Assembly: GCA_964467785.1 (NCBI GenBank)
Contig: CAYXVB010000183.1
Span: forward strand, 1 to 7,218
Length of the DNA stretch: 7,218 nt
Reading direction: 5' to 3'
Source: CAYXVB01 sp964467785
GTDB lineage: Bacteria > Bdellovibrionota > UBA1018
In this document: positions 1 to 5,771 of the stretch, piece after piece
How positions within the stretch are numbered: the first letter of the stretch is position 1
How the letters are laid out: each line of letters opens with the position of its first letter
The notes under the pieces: model-generated
The model's database searches: none
What the model saw: the letters and a program-made list of their open reading frames with translations, nothing else
What the model was told of the DNA's origin: nothing
Program-made: the position numbers and the translations under genes

Positions 1-91
1 GCGTCGGCAATCCGATCCCGAGATTGACGTAGTAACCGTCACGAAGTTCCTGGGAGATGCGCTGGGCGATCTGTTCACGAGTGAGTGCCAT
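1..91 (-). CDS. scoB: 3-oxoacid CoA-transferase subunit B, N-terminal fragment
   Basis: These are the first 30 codons of a gene that runs off the left edge. The start ATG is at 91-89 and the protein begins MALTREQIAQRISQEL, followed by a DGYYVNLGIGLPT stretch. Subunit B of 3-oxoacid (succinyl-CoA:acetoacetate) CoA-transferases typically opens with such an arginine-rich helix and an N-L-G-I-G-x-P motif. The subunit carries the catalytic glutamate, which lies outside the window. Subunit A ends 40 bases upstream, the usual A-then-B order, so the two are very likely one transcript. A ribosome-binding site (GAAAGG, about 5 bases from the ATG) follows directly after a perfect 8-bp hairpin. Assignment to the CoA-transferase family is firm; preference for acetoacetate over another 3-oxoacid such as 3-oxoadipate is inferred from subunit A and the nearby thiolase. 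Confidence 0.88.
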   Translation of the reverse strand, partial: MALTREQIAQRISQELRDGYYVNLGIGLPT

Positions 92-101
92 AAAAACCTT
101 T

Positions 102-131
102 CTTTAATATCCGTCGCCGAGGCGACGGCGC
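102..131 (-). repeat. Solo hairpin repeat between scoA and scoB
   Basis: Read on the minus strand, the scoA stop codon is followed at once by GCG, then the perfect 8-bp inverted repeat CCGTCGCC-TC-GGCGACGG (128-111), then ATATTAAAG. The same string, differing only in the two loop bases, lies at 5731-5760 just before the start of the gene at 5772; there it is the last boundary of a tandem array. The shared stretch is about 29 bases with 27 identical. In both places it reads in the direction of transcription and sits within about 20 bases of a start codon. It may be a REP-like element, or a processing or translation-control hairpin. It is too close to the next start and lacks the long T run expected of an ordinary terminator. 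Confidence 0.8.
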
Positions 132-827
132 TTACGCGCTGCGAGTCGTCCGGCGTTCGATGCGCTTTTCGTAGTTCTTGCCCTGGAAAATGCGCTTCAC
201 GTAAATGCCCGGCAGATGGATCGCATCCGGATCGAAGCTGCCCACCGGCACGAGTTCCTCGACTTCGGCAATGGTGATCCGGCCGGCCATCGCGCACATC
301 GGATTGAAGTTGCGAGCAGTCCGGCGGAACATCAGATTCCCCATCGCGTCACCCTTCCAGGCTTTGACGATGCCAAAGTCCGCGGTGAGCGAGCGCTCCA
401 GCACATACTTGCGACCGTCGAACTCGGCGATCGGTTTTCCTTCCGCCACGAGCGTTCCCACACCCGTGGGCGTGTAAAAGGCCGGGATTCCTGCACCGCC
501 GGCGCGCAGCTTCTCAGCCAACGTGCCCTGGGGCGTGAGCTCGACTTCGAGCTGGCCCGACAAAAGCAGCTGCTCAAAGAGCTTGTTCTCGCCGACGTAG
601 CTCGAGATCATTTTCTTGACCTGGCGCTTTTCGAGCATCAGGCCGATGCCAAAGCCATCGACTCCTGCATTATTGGAAATACAGGTCAGGTTCTTGATCC
701 CCTTGCGCACGAGCGCTGCGATCGAATTCTCGGGAATACCGCAAAGCCCGAAGCCACCGATGGCGAGCGTGGCTCCATCCGGAATGTCTTTGACCGCTTC
801 GTCTGCGTCGCGAACGACTTTATTCAT
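132..827 (-). CDS. scoA: 3-oxoacid CoA-transferase subunit A
   Basis: Subunit A of the two-subunit CoA-transferase that moves CoA from succinyl-CoA to acetoacetate, a cytosolic step that activates acetoacetate for thiolysis. From the chosen start (MNKVVRDADEAVKDIP) the protein is 231 residues, the usual length. The CoA-transferase family I signature D-G-x-x-L-A-I-G-G-F-G-L-C-G-I-P lies at residues 17-32. The conserved block ELTPQGTLAEKLRAGGAGIP with its following YTPTGVGT lies at about 96-125. An upstream in-frame ATG at 881 would add 18 residues, but the ATG at 827 has AAGGA at 841-837 with 9-base spacing and matches the family's N-terminus. Subunit B follows after 40 bases that hold a hairpin repeat. 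The family is certain; the exact 3-oxoacid substrate is inferred. Confidence 0.93.
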   Translation of the reverse strand: MNKVVRDADEAVKDIPDGATLAIGGFGLCGIPENSIAALVRKGIKNLTCISNNAGVDGFGIGLMLEKRQVKKMISSYVGENKLFEQLLLSGQLEVELTPQGTLAEKLRAGGAGIPAFYTPTGVGTLVAEGKPIAEFDGRKYVLERSLTADFGIVKAWKGDAMGNLMFRRTARNFNPMCAMAGRITIAEVEELVPVGSFDPDAIHLPGIYVKRIFQGKNYEKRIERRTTRSA

Positions 828-836
828 GGATATGCG

Positions 837-841
837 TCCTT
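837..841 (-). promoter_or_regulatory. Ribosome-binding site that fixes the scoA start
   Basis: AAGGA on the minus strand, 9 bases before the ATG at 827. It lies inside the reading frame of the longer version that starts at 881, which supports the shorter start. Confidence 0.7.
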
Positions 842-935
842 CTTGGGCAACGACTCTAGCGACTGAGGACCGAAGTTTCAAGGCCGTCCCTCGCGGGAAT
901 GCCTCAGCCCTTTATCTGTTGCGTTTGCAAAAAAA

Positions 936-1814
936 TCAGCGTGGATCGAAAAGAACCCAGCGACTCCCGACCGGGTCATAAGACCACGTTCTGGTAGTGC
1001 GGCAGAAGCGCGCCTCTTCCATCCGCCCCGCGCGCCCCGCTAGCGAGCCCCGCGCTTCGGGTGACCTCTTCCGCGTGATCTCGGACGACGGCTTTGGCGT
1101 AGAGCGCATGCAAATACAGATAACTCATCCAGGCGACGTGGGCGTCCAACTTTCCCTGCGCGGCAAGCGTCTGCACGTCGTCAAAGGTGATCCCCTCGGC
1201 ATAGGTCAACATCATCGATGCCGACGCAGGGTCCGTGTCGATCACCTCGGCGATCTCGAGCTTCCGCGCGGCAAGACTTCTCATCAAGGCGGCGTTTTCA
1301 GTGAGCTGTTCCGGAACGTTGAATTTCTTAATGACCGCGAACCGATCGCCGGAGCGGATCAGGTAGACATCCCCCTCGACGCCGTGCCCGAGCTTGGCCA
1401 GGACCGGGTGGCTTTTTCCATGGAAGGTGATCGGAGGCAGGCCCTTGGATCGGGACCAGGCTTTTTCCAGCAACTTGGCTGTCTTCGTGGCTAGGTACTC
1501 CCGCATCGCGGGCTCCGAGTACCGGAACTTTTTCGCTGCTCCTGATCGAAAATCGCGAAAAGCCGGCTGCGTTCCCCCTCAGGAAGGGTGCGATACGTAC
1601 CGCGGATGGACTTGAGACCCAGCCACAGGTCAAACGCGGAGATCGCCTGCTTGTCGAAGTCCGATCCCTCCTTCAGGCTCACCAGCGCGAATTGCGCTTC
1701 ACACGGGACCTCTCCTGCGACCGCGGACGCGGACGCGCTAAGCGCGGCCATTCCGGCGCAAGACGCCCACCCGGCTAGCAAGAAAGCTGAGACGAGAAAC
1801 CCCCGATACCCCAT
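936..1814 (-). pseudogene. Secreted kinase-fold-like protein, broken by two compensating frameshifts
   Basis: Three frame segments join into one sensible 292-residue protein. Segment 1 (start 1814) has a signal peptide (hydrophobic FLVSAFLLAGW, likely cut after AVA, residue 33) and runs to ...FDQEQRK. Segment 2 is one frame off and continues KFRYSEPAMREYLATKTAK. It carries a glycine-rich loop G-H-G-V-E-G-D-V-Y-L (about 143-152), a VIKKF lysine (163/164) and a hinge-like MLTYAEGIT. Segment 3 returns to the first frame: after H-Y-Q-N (273-276) it reads VVYDPVGSRWVLFDPR-stop, giving the HxxN and metal-binding Asp-Pro expected of kinase-like phosphotransferases. The lesions are one missing T in the run 1529-1533 and one extra base near 981-984. 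They cancel, so total length stays divisible by three. The ATG at 1814 has GAGG directly adjacent, so the start is uncertain. A signal peptide on a kinase fold is odd because ATP is not available in the periplasm. The family assignment is by motif only. Sequencing error remains possible. Confidence 0.6.
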
Positions 1815-1866
1815 CCTCGCAATGATCGGCCAAACCGAGAAAAGGGGCAACGCGAATGACACGGAC

Positions 1867-2733
1867 TCAGCTCGAAGCGACGAGGATCTCCTCGCCGCTG
1901 GCGGGCACGAGCCCGTCGCTCCGGCCCGCAAAGTATCGCCGGATCAGCTCGTCCCGCGATACGTGCTGGGCCTGCCGAAAACCGGCCTCGCGCGCGAGCG
2001 CCAGAGCGTCTTCGGGGCTGAAATAGCTTAGAAACGGCGTACCCGCCTCCCGCGCCCTTTCGGCGACGACTTTGAGCTTTTCGCGCTCTTCCGCATCGAT
2101 CAGCTCCGGCTTGAGCATGTACGACATCGCGAAGGCCGACCCAGTCGCGAGCGAAGCCACCTGCCTCAAGGTGTCCAGGTTGGCCTCGCGTGTGAGGTAC
2201 ATCGCCACGCCCGTCGAAGCGACCACGGCAGGCTGATCCATCCGAAAACCGCACGAAATCAACCGATCCAGCCACGACTCTCCCGCCTCGAAATCCACGG
2301 GCACAAGCTGAAGGTGCCCCGGCACCCCCAGGCCCAGCTCCAGGAGGCGTTTCTGCTTCCAGGCCTGGGTCTCGGGCTGATCAATCTCGAAAACGCGGAC
2401 CGCGCGGGCATCCTCGGGCCTGCGCTGAGCAAAGCTGTCAAGCCCCGCCCCGAGGATGACGTACTGGCCGACTCCCTGCCGCGCTCGCTCGACCACCAGA
2501 TCCTCGATGAACCGCGCGCGCGCGACGATCGCCGCGCGGTAGCCACGGGTCCACCCCGGCTGCATGTCAGGGCGCTGGCGCCAGCTAGAATCGCCCGGAG
2601 CCGATAAAACGAATTGGAGCCCTATTTCGTCCTCGAGCACGTGAGGCGCGGGATCGACTTGGACGTGCAAGGCGCGCCAGAGAGCGACACGGACTGCGGT
2701 GTGATCGGGTATGGCTTTCTTTGGCGACTTCAT
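1867..2733 (-). CDS. Class I SAM-dependent methyltransferase, LCM/TIGR00027-like
   Basis: A 288-residue putative S-adenosylmethionine-dependent methyltransferase related to leucine carboxyl methyltransferases. The opening (HTAVRVALWRALH, about residues 11-23) and the R-x-R-F-I-E-D segment (71-78) fit this family. Motif I is YVILGAGLDS (91-100), the SAM-binding glycine loop. The acidic motif II is VFEIDQPETQAWK (114-126), and the VVASTGVAMYL block (170-180) is the equivalent of the family's V-A-E-G-V-x-M-Y-L. The C-terminal YFSPEDALALAREAGF (237-252) is also typical. I chose the ATG at 2733 over the in-frame ATG at 2760 because AGGGA lies at 2745-2741 with 7-base spacing, while the upstream ATG has no clear site. 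The methyl acceptor cannot be told from sequence; members occur in small-molecule and natural-product contexts. It is separated from the thiolase upstream by a terminator-like hairpin. It ends 52 bases before the broken kinase-like gene, with which it may be co-transcribed. Confidence 0.85.
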   Translation of the reverse strand: MKSPKKAIPDHTAVRVALWRALHVQVDPAPHVLEDEIGLQFVLSAPGDSSWRQRPDMQPGWTRGYRAAIVARARFIEDLVVERARQGVGQYVILGAGLDSFAQRRPEDARAVRVFEIDQPETQAWKQKRLLELGLGVPGHLQLVPVDFEAGESWLDRLISCGFRMDQPAVVASTGVAMYLTREANLDTLRQVASLATGSAFAMSYMLKPELIDAEEREKLKVVAERAREAGTPFLSYFSPEDALALAREAGFRQAQHVSRDELIRRYFAGRSDGLVPASGEEILVASS

Positions 2734-2740
2734 CGGCGTA

Positions 2741-2745
2741 TCCCT
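2741..2745 (-). promoter_or_regulatory. Ribosome-binding site that fixes the methyltransferase start
   Basis: AGGGA on the minus strand, 7 bases before the ATG at 2733. It makes the downstream of the two candidate starts the better choice. Confidence 0.6.
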
Positions 2746-2819
2746 ATTTCGGATTGTCATATTTGTCCGAAACTCTCTCGGTCGGCAAGTAGGACCATTC
2801 CGAACGCCGGAATTGAAAA

Positions 2820-2850
2820 TGCCGCCCCGGACCCAAAGCCTGAGGCGGCA
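2820..2850 (-). terminator. Terminator-like hairpin after the thiolase gene
   Basis: TGCCGCC (2820-2826) pairs perfectly with GGCGGCA (2844-2850), and the stem can extend inward by a G-T and a C-G pair. On the minus strand the stem is followed by TTTTCAATT, a short and interrupted T tract. It lies 30 bases past the thiolase stop and before the methyltransferase, so it would end the thiolase transcript. The loop and right arm resemble a second hairpin at 4177-4200 (shared CCTGAGGCGG). Confidence 0.6.
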
Positions 2851-2880
2851 CTTTCTTATCTGACGAACTGAAGCTCGAGC

Positions 2881-4077
2881 TTACACGCGCTCGATGCAGA
2901 CCGCGGTGCCTTCGCCGCCGCCGATGCAAATCGAGGCCAGACCGCGCTTGGCGTTCTTTTCCTTCATCGCGCTGAGCAGCGTGACGATGATGCGGGCGCC
3001 ACTCGCGCCGATCGGATGACCGAGCGAGATCGCACCGCCGCGGACATTGAGCTTGGAGGCCGGGATCTCGAGTTCCTTCTGGGCGGCCATGGCCACCACG
3101 GCAAAGGCCTCGTTGACTTCCACGAGATCGACATCCTTCATTTCCCAGTTGGCCTTCTTCAGCGCGCGGCGCATCGCCTCGGCCGGAGCGGTCGTGAACC
3201 ATACCGGCTCCTGGGCGTTCGAAGCGTAAGAGACGAGCTTGGCGATCGGCTTGATGCCGAGCTCACGAGCCTTGTCGGCGCTCATGAGGACGATCGCGGC
3301 GGCGCCGTCGTTGATGGTCGAGGCGTTGGCGGCTGTCACCGTGCCAGCCTTGTCGAAGGCGGGCTTCAAAGTCGGGATCTTGTCGAACTGACCCTTCATC
3401 GGACCTTCGTCGGTATCGATCTTCTGCGTATCGCCTTTGCGGCCGGCCACTTCGACCGGAACGATTTCGTCGGCGAACTTGCCCGACTTCTGGGCGTCCT
3501 GCGAGCGCTTGAAGGACTCGATCGCGTACTCGTCCTGCGCCTGGCGGGTGAAAGACTTTTCCTTCGCGCAAAGCTCGGCNNNNNNNNNNAGCTCGGCGCA
3601 GTTACCCATGTGCTGGTTGTTGTACGGGTCCCAGAGGCCATCGTGAATCATCGAATCGACGACCTGCTGATGGCCCATTCGGAAGCCACCACGGGCGTTG
3701 AGCATGAGATACGGAGTCTGGCTCATGTTTTCCATGCCCCCAGCCACGACGACGTCGGAATCCCCGACCATAATCGATTGAGCGGCGAGCATCACAGCCT
3801 TCATGCCGGACCCGCAGACTTTATTAATGGTCATCGCGGGAGCCGACTTCGGAATGCCCGCAAAAATGGCGGCCTGACGAGCCGGCGCCTGACCTTCGCC
3901 AGCGGCGAGGACGTTGCCCATGATCACTTCATTGACCTGCTCGGGCTTGACGCCCGCACGGGCCAGCGCACCGGCGATCGCCGTGGCGCCGAGCTTGGGA
4001 GCCGGGACGGAAGCGAGCGCGCCTTGGAAAGCGCCGATCGGGGTACGAGCCATGCCTACAATGACGACTTCACGCAT
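2881..4077 (-). CDS. atoB/phaA-like: Acetyl-CoA C-acetyltransferase (thiolase II), containing an assembly gap
   Basis: Biosynthetic-type thiolase that interconverts acetoacetyl-CoA plus CoA and two acetyl-CoA in the cytosol. The N-terminus EVVIVGMARTPIGAFQG is typical. The nucleophile is Cys88 in INKVCGSGMKAV. NEAFAVVAMAAQ, the GGAISLGHPIGASGAR histidine and the C-terminal CIGGGEGTAVCIERV cysteine complete the active site. Ten Ns at 3580-3589 interrupt it between MGNCAE and AELCAKEKS. Both flanks carry the same AGCTCGGC. Removing the Ns and one copy (18 bases) yields MGNCAELCAKEKS and a 392-residue protein whose histidine and last cysteine fall at 348 and 378, the classical positions. AAGGAG at 4093-4088, 10 bases from the ATG, supports the start. 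It is most likely the thiolysis partner of the CoA-transferase encoded on the same strand, although a terminator-like hairpin and two genes separate them. A role in polyhydroxyalkanoate synthesis cannot be excluded. Confidence 0.94.
   Translation of the reverse strand: MREVVIVGMARTPIGAFQGALASVPAPKLGATAIAGALARAGVKPEQVNEVIMGNVLAAGEGQAPARQAAIFAGIPKSAPAMTINKVCGSGMKAVMLAAQSIMVGDSDVVVAGGMENMSQTPYLMLNARGGFRMGHQQVVDSMIHDGLWDPYNNQHMGNCAEXXXXAELCAKEKSFTRQAQDEYAIESFKRSQDAQKSGKFADEIVPVEVAGRKGDTQKIDTDEGPMKGQFDKIPTLKPAFDKAGTVTAANASTINDGAAAIVLMSADKARELGIKPIAKLVSYASNAQEPVWFTTAPAEAMRRALKKANWEMKDVDLVEVNEAFAVVAMAAQKELEIPASKLNVRGGAISLGHPIGASGARIIVTLLSAMKEKNAKRGLASICIGGGEGTAVCIERV
3580..3589. other. Assembly gap (10 N) flanked by an 8-base overlap
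   Basis: The run of ten Ns is preceded by AGCTCGGC (3572-3579) and followed by AGCTCGGC (3590-3597). This is what an unmerged contig overlap looks like after scaffolding with a fixed-size spacer. Closing it by overlap keeps the thiolase frame and restores a canonical protein length, so no real sequence is probably missing. Confidence 0.85.
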
Positions 4078-4326
4078 AATGATTACACTCCTTGGTGTGT
4101 GTTGCGGCCAGCTTTCCGCCCTGGCAGTGCCGAGCAGGAAGACGGCCGAAGTTCCTCAGGACTCTCAGAAATTGTTCCGCCTACCCTAAACCTGAGGCGG
4201 GGCCCTTGCCAAGCCATTCCGCAGGAATTTCCGAATTTATTGCTTGGGTATTTTTGTCTCAATCGAATCACTCACGCTGCCCCGCCCCTCTTGTGTGTCG
4301 TGCACCAAACGACTAAATAGAATCTT
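4078..4326. other. Divergent intergenic region between thiolase and protease genes
   Basis: These 249 bases must hold the promoters of both divergent genes. Near the thiolase start the ribosome-binding site AAGGAG is clear. On the protease side a weak sigma70-like pair can be drawn (TTGCTT near 4240, TCGAAT 17 bases later), but neither box is convincing. There is no good ribosome-binding site directly ahead of the ATG at 4327. A hairpin at 4177-4200 sits in the middle. No small gene is supported on either strand. Confidence 0.45.
4177..4200. repeat. Hairpin related to the thiolase terminator hairpin
   Basis: CCGCCT (4177-4182) pairs with AGGCGG (4195-4200) around a 12-base loop ACCCTAAACCTG. 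The loop and right arm match the hairpin at 2820-2850 (ACCC-AAA-CCTGAGGCGG in both, with small differences). Both neighbouring genes start here and read away from each other, so a normal 3' terminator is not expected. It could be an operator, a leftover terminator or a small dispersed hairpin. Confidence 0.4.
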
Positions 4327-5445
4327 ATGATTTCTACTCGTAAGACTAGGTTCATCCGTCTGGGGCTCGTCAGTTTGTGTTTTCTCAGCGCCACACTTTT
4401 GAACGGCGCCGCCAGCTTGGCCAGTACCCCCCCCCCAGGGGTGGATTTGCCGGGCCTCGTCGAAAAGACGCTCCCTGGGGTGGTCAACATCAGTTCCGTC
4501 ACGGTGGTCAAAGTCCCCGTGGCGATGGAAGACTTCTTCGGCTTCTGGGGCATTCCGCAGGAACGCAAACAGAGCCAAACGTCGCTCGGCACGGGCTTCA
4601 TCATCGACAAGGACGGTTACGTCATCACCAATGATCACGTCGTCCACGGAGCGAGCGAGGTCTATGTTACGCTGCTCGACAAGCGGCAATTCCGCGCCCG
4701 GATCATCGGCAAAGATCCCAAGTTGGATCTGGCGCTTCTGCAGATCCGCGACAAGGAACGCAAAGTACCGGCCGACTTAGTGCCCGTCCCGCTTGGCGAT
4801 TCGGATCCCGTGCGCATCGCCGAAAGCGTCTTTGCGGTCGGCAACCCCTTCGGTTTGCAGCACACCGTCACGACCGGCATCATCAGCGCCAAGAACCGCA
4901 CCATTGGCCAAGGCCCATTCGACAACTTCCTTCAGACCGACGCCTCGATCAATCCAGGCAATTCCGGGGGTCCGCTCTTCAACCTCAAGGGCGAAGTGAT
5001 TGGCATCAACACCATGATCTATTCGCGCACCGGCCAGAGCGGAGGCCTGGGTTTTGCCATCCCGGTCAACGAAGCCAAGAAGGTCCTGGGCGAGCTCAAG
5101 CGTTATGGTCGCGTGCCGCGCCCCTGGCTCGGATTTCTCTCCGAGCGAATGACGCCCCAAATCGCCGATTACTACGGTCTCGGCACCGACAAGGGCGTCT
5201 TGGTCTACAATCTTGTCCAGGGTGCGCCGGCGCATCGCGCGGGCTTGCGCCAGGGCGACATTATTATCGCTCTCTCAGGTAGCGAAGTGGCCGAGCCCTA
5301 TGATATCGAGCGAGCGCTCGCCAAGCTCAAGCCCAGCGATACGGTGAAGGCCAAGGTCAAACGCGGTCGCCGCACGATCGAAGTGAGCATTGCGCTTGAA
5401 GAGCTTCCGCCCCGGCTGGACAATCTGCCGCGCGGAATCATCTGA
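4327..5445 (+). CDS. degP/degS-like: DegS/HtrA-type periplasmic serine protease with one PDZ domain
   Basis: Envelope quality-control protease of the S1C family, 372 residues. A signal peptide (RKTRFIRLGLVSLCFLSATLL, cleavage near residue 32-33) directs it to the periplasm. The same segment could instead act as a DegS-like membrane anchor. The trypsin-like domain holds the full triad: His104 in TNDHVV, Asp134 in DPKLDLALLQI and Ser213 in GNSGGPLF, so it should be active. One PDZ domain follows (about 267-355), with a PWLGF opening and GAPAHRAGLRQGDIII; two-PDZ DegP proteins are longer. A run of ten C at 4427-4436 encodes Thr-Pro-Pro-Pro at the start of the mature protein. No strong ribosome-binding site precedes the ATG, but the start is fixed by the signal peptide. 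In DegS-like systems the PDZ senses misfolded outer-membrane proteins; that role here is inference. The next gene downstream lies beyond a 126-bp repeat array. Confidence 0.93.
   Translation: MISTRKTRFIRLGLVSLCFLSATLLNGAASLASTPPPGVDLPGLVEKTLPGVVNISSVTVVKVPVAMEDFFGFWGIPQERKQSQTSLGTGFIIDKDGYVITNDHVVHGASEVYVTLLDKRQFRARIIGKDPKLDLALLQIRDKERKVPADLVPVPLGDSDPVRIAESVFAVGNPFGLQHTVTTGIISAKNRTIGQGPFDNFLQTDASINPGNSGGPLFNLKGEVIGINTMIYSRTGQSGGLGFAIPVNEAKKVLGELKRYGRVPRPWLGFLSERMTPQIADYYGLGTDKGVLVYNLVQGAPAHRAGLRQGDIIIALSGSEVAEPYDIERALAKLKPSDTVKAKVKRGRRTIEVSIALEELPPRLDNLPRGII
4427..4436 (+). repeat. C10 homopolymer in the protease coding sequence
   Basis: Ten consecutive C at codons 34-37, directly after the predicted signal-peptide cleavage site. 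Tracts of this length are prone to slippage in replication and in sequencing. Gain of one C would end translation at 4634, about residue 103, before Asp134 and Ser213. Loss of one C also leads to an early stop, near 4780. Confidence 0.9.
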
Positions 5446-5481
5446 GACTCCAGCACCTGGTTGCCGGGGCAAAGTTGGGCA
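5446..5481 (+). other. Short spacer after the protease gene
   Basis: 36 bases between the protease stop and the first repeat unit. It can form a small stem TTGCC-GG-GGCAA (5461-5472) but has no T tract, so no intrinsic terminator for the protease gene is visible. Read-through into the repeat array is therefore possible. Confidence 0.4.
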
Positions 5482-5753
5482 CCGTCGCCCTGGCGACGGA
5501 TTTGCGACCGAGAGGTCGCTAGCCCAGCGAAGCGCAGGATGCGCGGAGTGCACACGCCGCAAGGCGTGCCCGAAAGGGGCGCCAGCAGGATGCTGGCGAT
5601 AAAAGCGCCGTCGCCCTGGCGACGGATTTGCGACCGAGAGGTCGCTAGCCCAGCGAAGCGCAGGATGCGCGGAGTGCACACGCCGCAAGGCGTGCCCGAA
5701 AGGGGCGCCAGCAGGATGCTGGCGATAAAAGCGCCGTCGCCCTGGCGACGGAT
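5482..5753 (+). repeat. Tandem array of a 126-bp multi-hairpin unit (two full copies plus terminal hairpin)
   Basis: Unit 1 is 5482-5607 and unit 2 is 5608-5733; 5734-5753 is a third copy cut after the first hairpin. Full units look identical apart from the flank. In unit 1 the order of stems is: CCGTCGCC/GGCGACGG (5482-5499, 2-base loop); GCGACC-GAGA-GGTCGC (5504-5519); GCGC-AGGAT-GCGC (5532-5544); CACGCC-GCAA-GGCGTG (5553-5568); CCC-GAAA-GGG (5569-5578); CGCCAGC-AGGAT-GCTGGCG (5580-5598). Three loops are GNRA tetraloops only when read on the plus strand, which suggests the structure works as RNA in this sense. Two loops per unit show CAGGATG. Because 126 is divisible by three, reading frames stay open through the array on both strands, but they encode only translated hairpins. 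It may be a dispersed REP/MITE-like element amplified in tandem, a structured RNA or an mRNA leader. Confidence 0.9.
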
Positions 5754-5771
5754 ATTAAAAGGATCCCCGAA
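5482..5771 (+). ncRNA. Possible structured leader or small RNA with CsrA-type motifs
   Basis: Four copies of CAGGATG, at 5535-5541, 5586-5592, 5661-5667 and 5712-5718, each place AGGAT as the full loop of a GC-rich stem of 4 or 7 bp. CsrB/RsmZ-type sponge RNAs and CsrA-controlled leaders present GGA in the same way. The region lies directly ahead of the gene at 5772, whose ribosome-binding site AAAAGGA (5757-5763) begins 4 bases after the last hairpin. I see no promoter I would defend inside or before the array. A function as an RNA is inference from structure, and no csrA gene is in the window. Confidence 0.35.

Noticed and set aside
216..866. A 216-residue frame antisense to scoA
   Set aside because: It mirrors a firmly identified gene and lacks a ribosome-binding site or any family signature.
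860..936. Promoter for scoA with a T7 tract and TTGCAA / AGATAA boxes
   Set aside because: The boxes are only 7 bases apart and no correctly spaced pair is visible. The T7 tract directly after the repaired kinase-like stop has only a weak, wobble-paired stem before it, so it was not called a terminator either.
980..984. Programmed +1 frameshift at the stop of the middle segment of the kinase-like gene
   Set aside because: TTA-TGA-C lacks the slippery CTT and the Shine-Dalgarno-like stimulator of the known prfB site, so an indel is simpler.
4083..4271. A 62-residue minus-strand frame in the divergent intergenic region
   Set aside because: No ribosome-binding site, odd composition, and it covers the region where both promoters must lie.
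3016..4320. A 434-residue frame antisense to the thiolase
   Set aside because: It is open because of GC-rich codon use on the real gene, crosses the N gap, and has no recognisable motif.
5475..5607. Integron attC sites
   Set aside because: GTTGGGC at 5475-5481 fits the core-site pattern but is not repeated at the unit boundaries, and no gene cassettes lie between copies.
5482..5753. CRISPR array
   Set aside because: The repeat unit is 126 bases in direct tandem with no variable spacers, and no cas genes are present.
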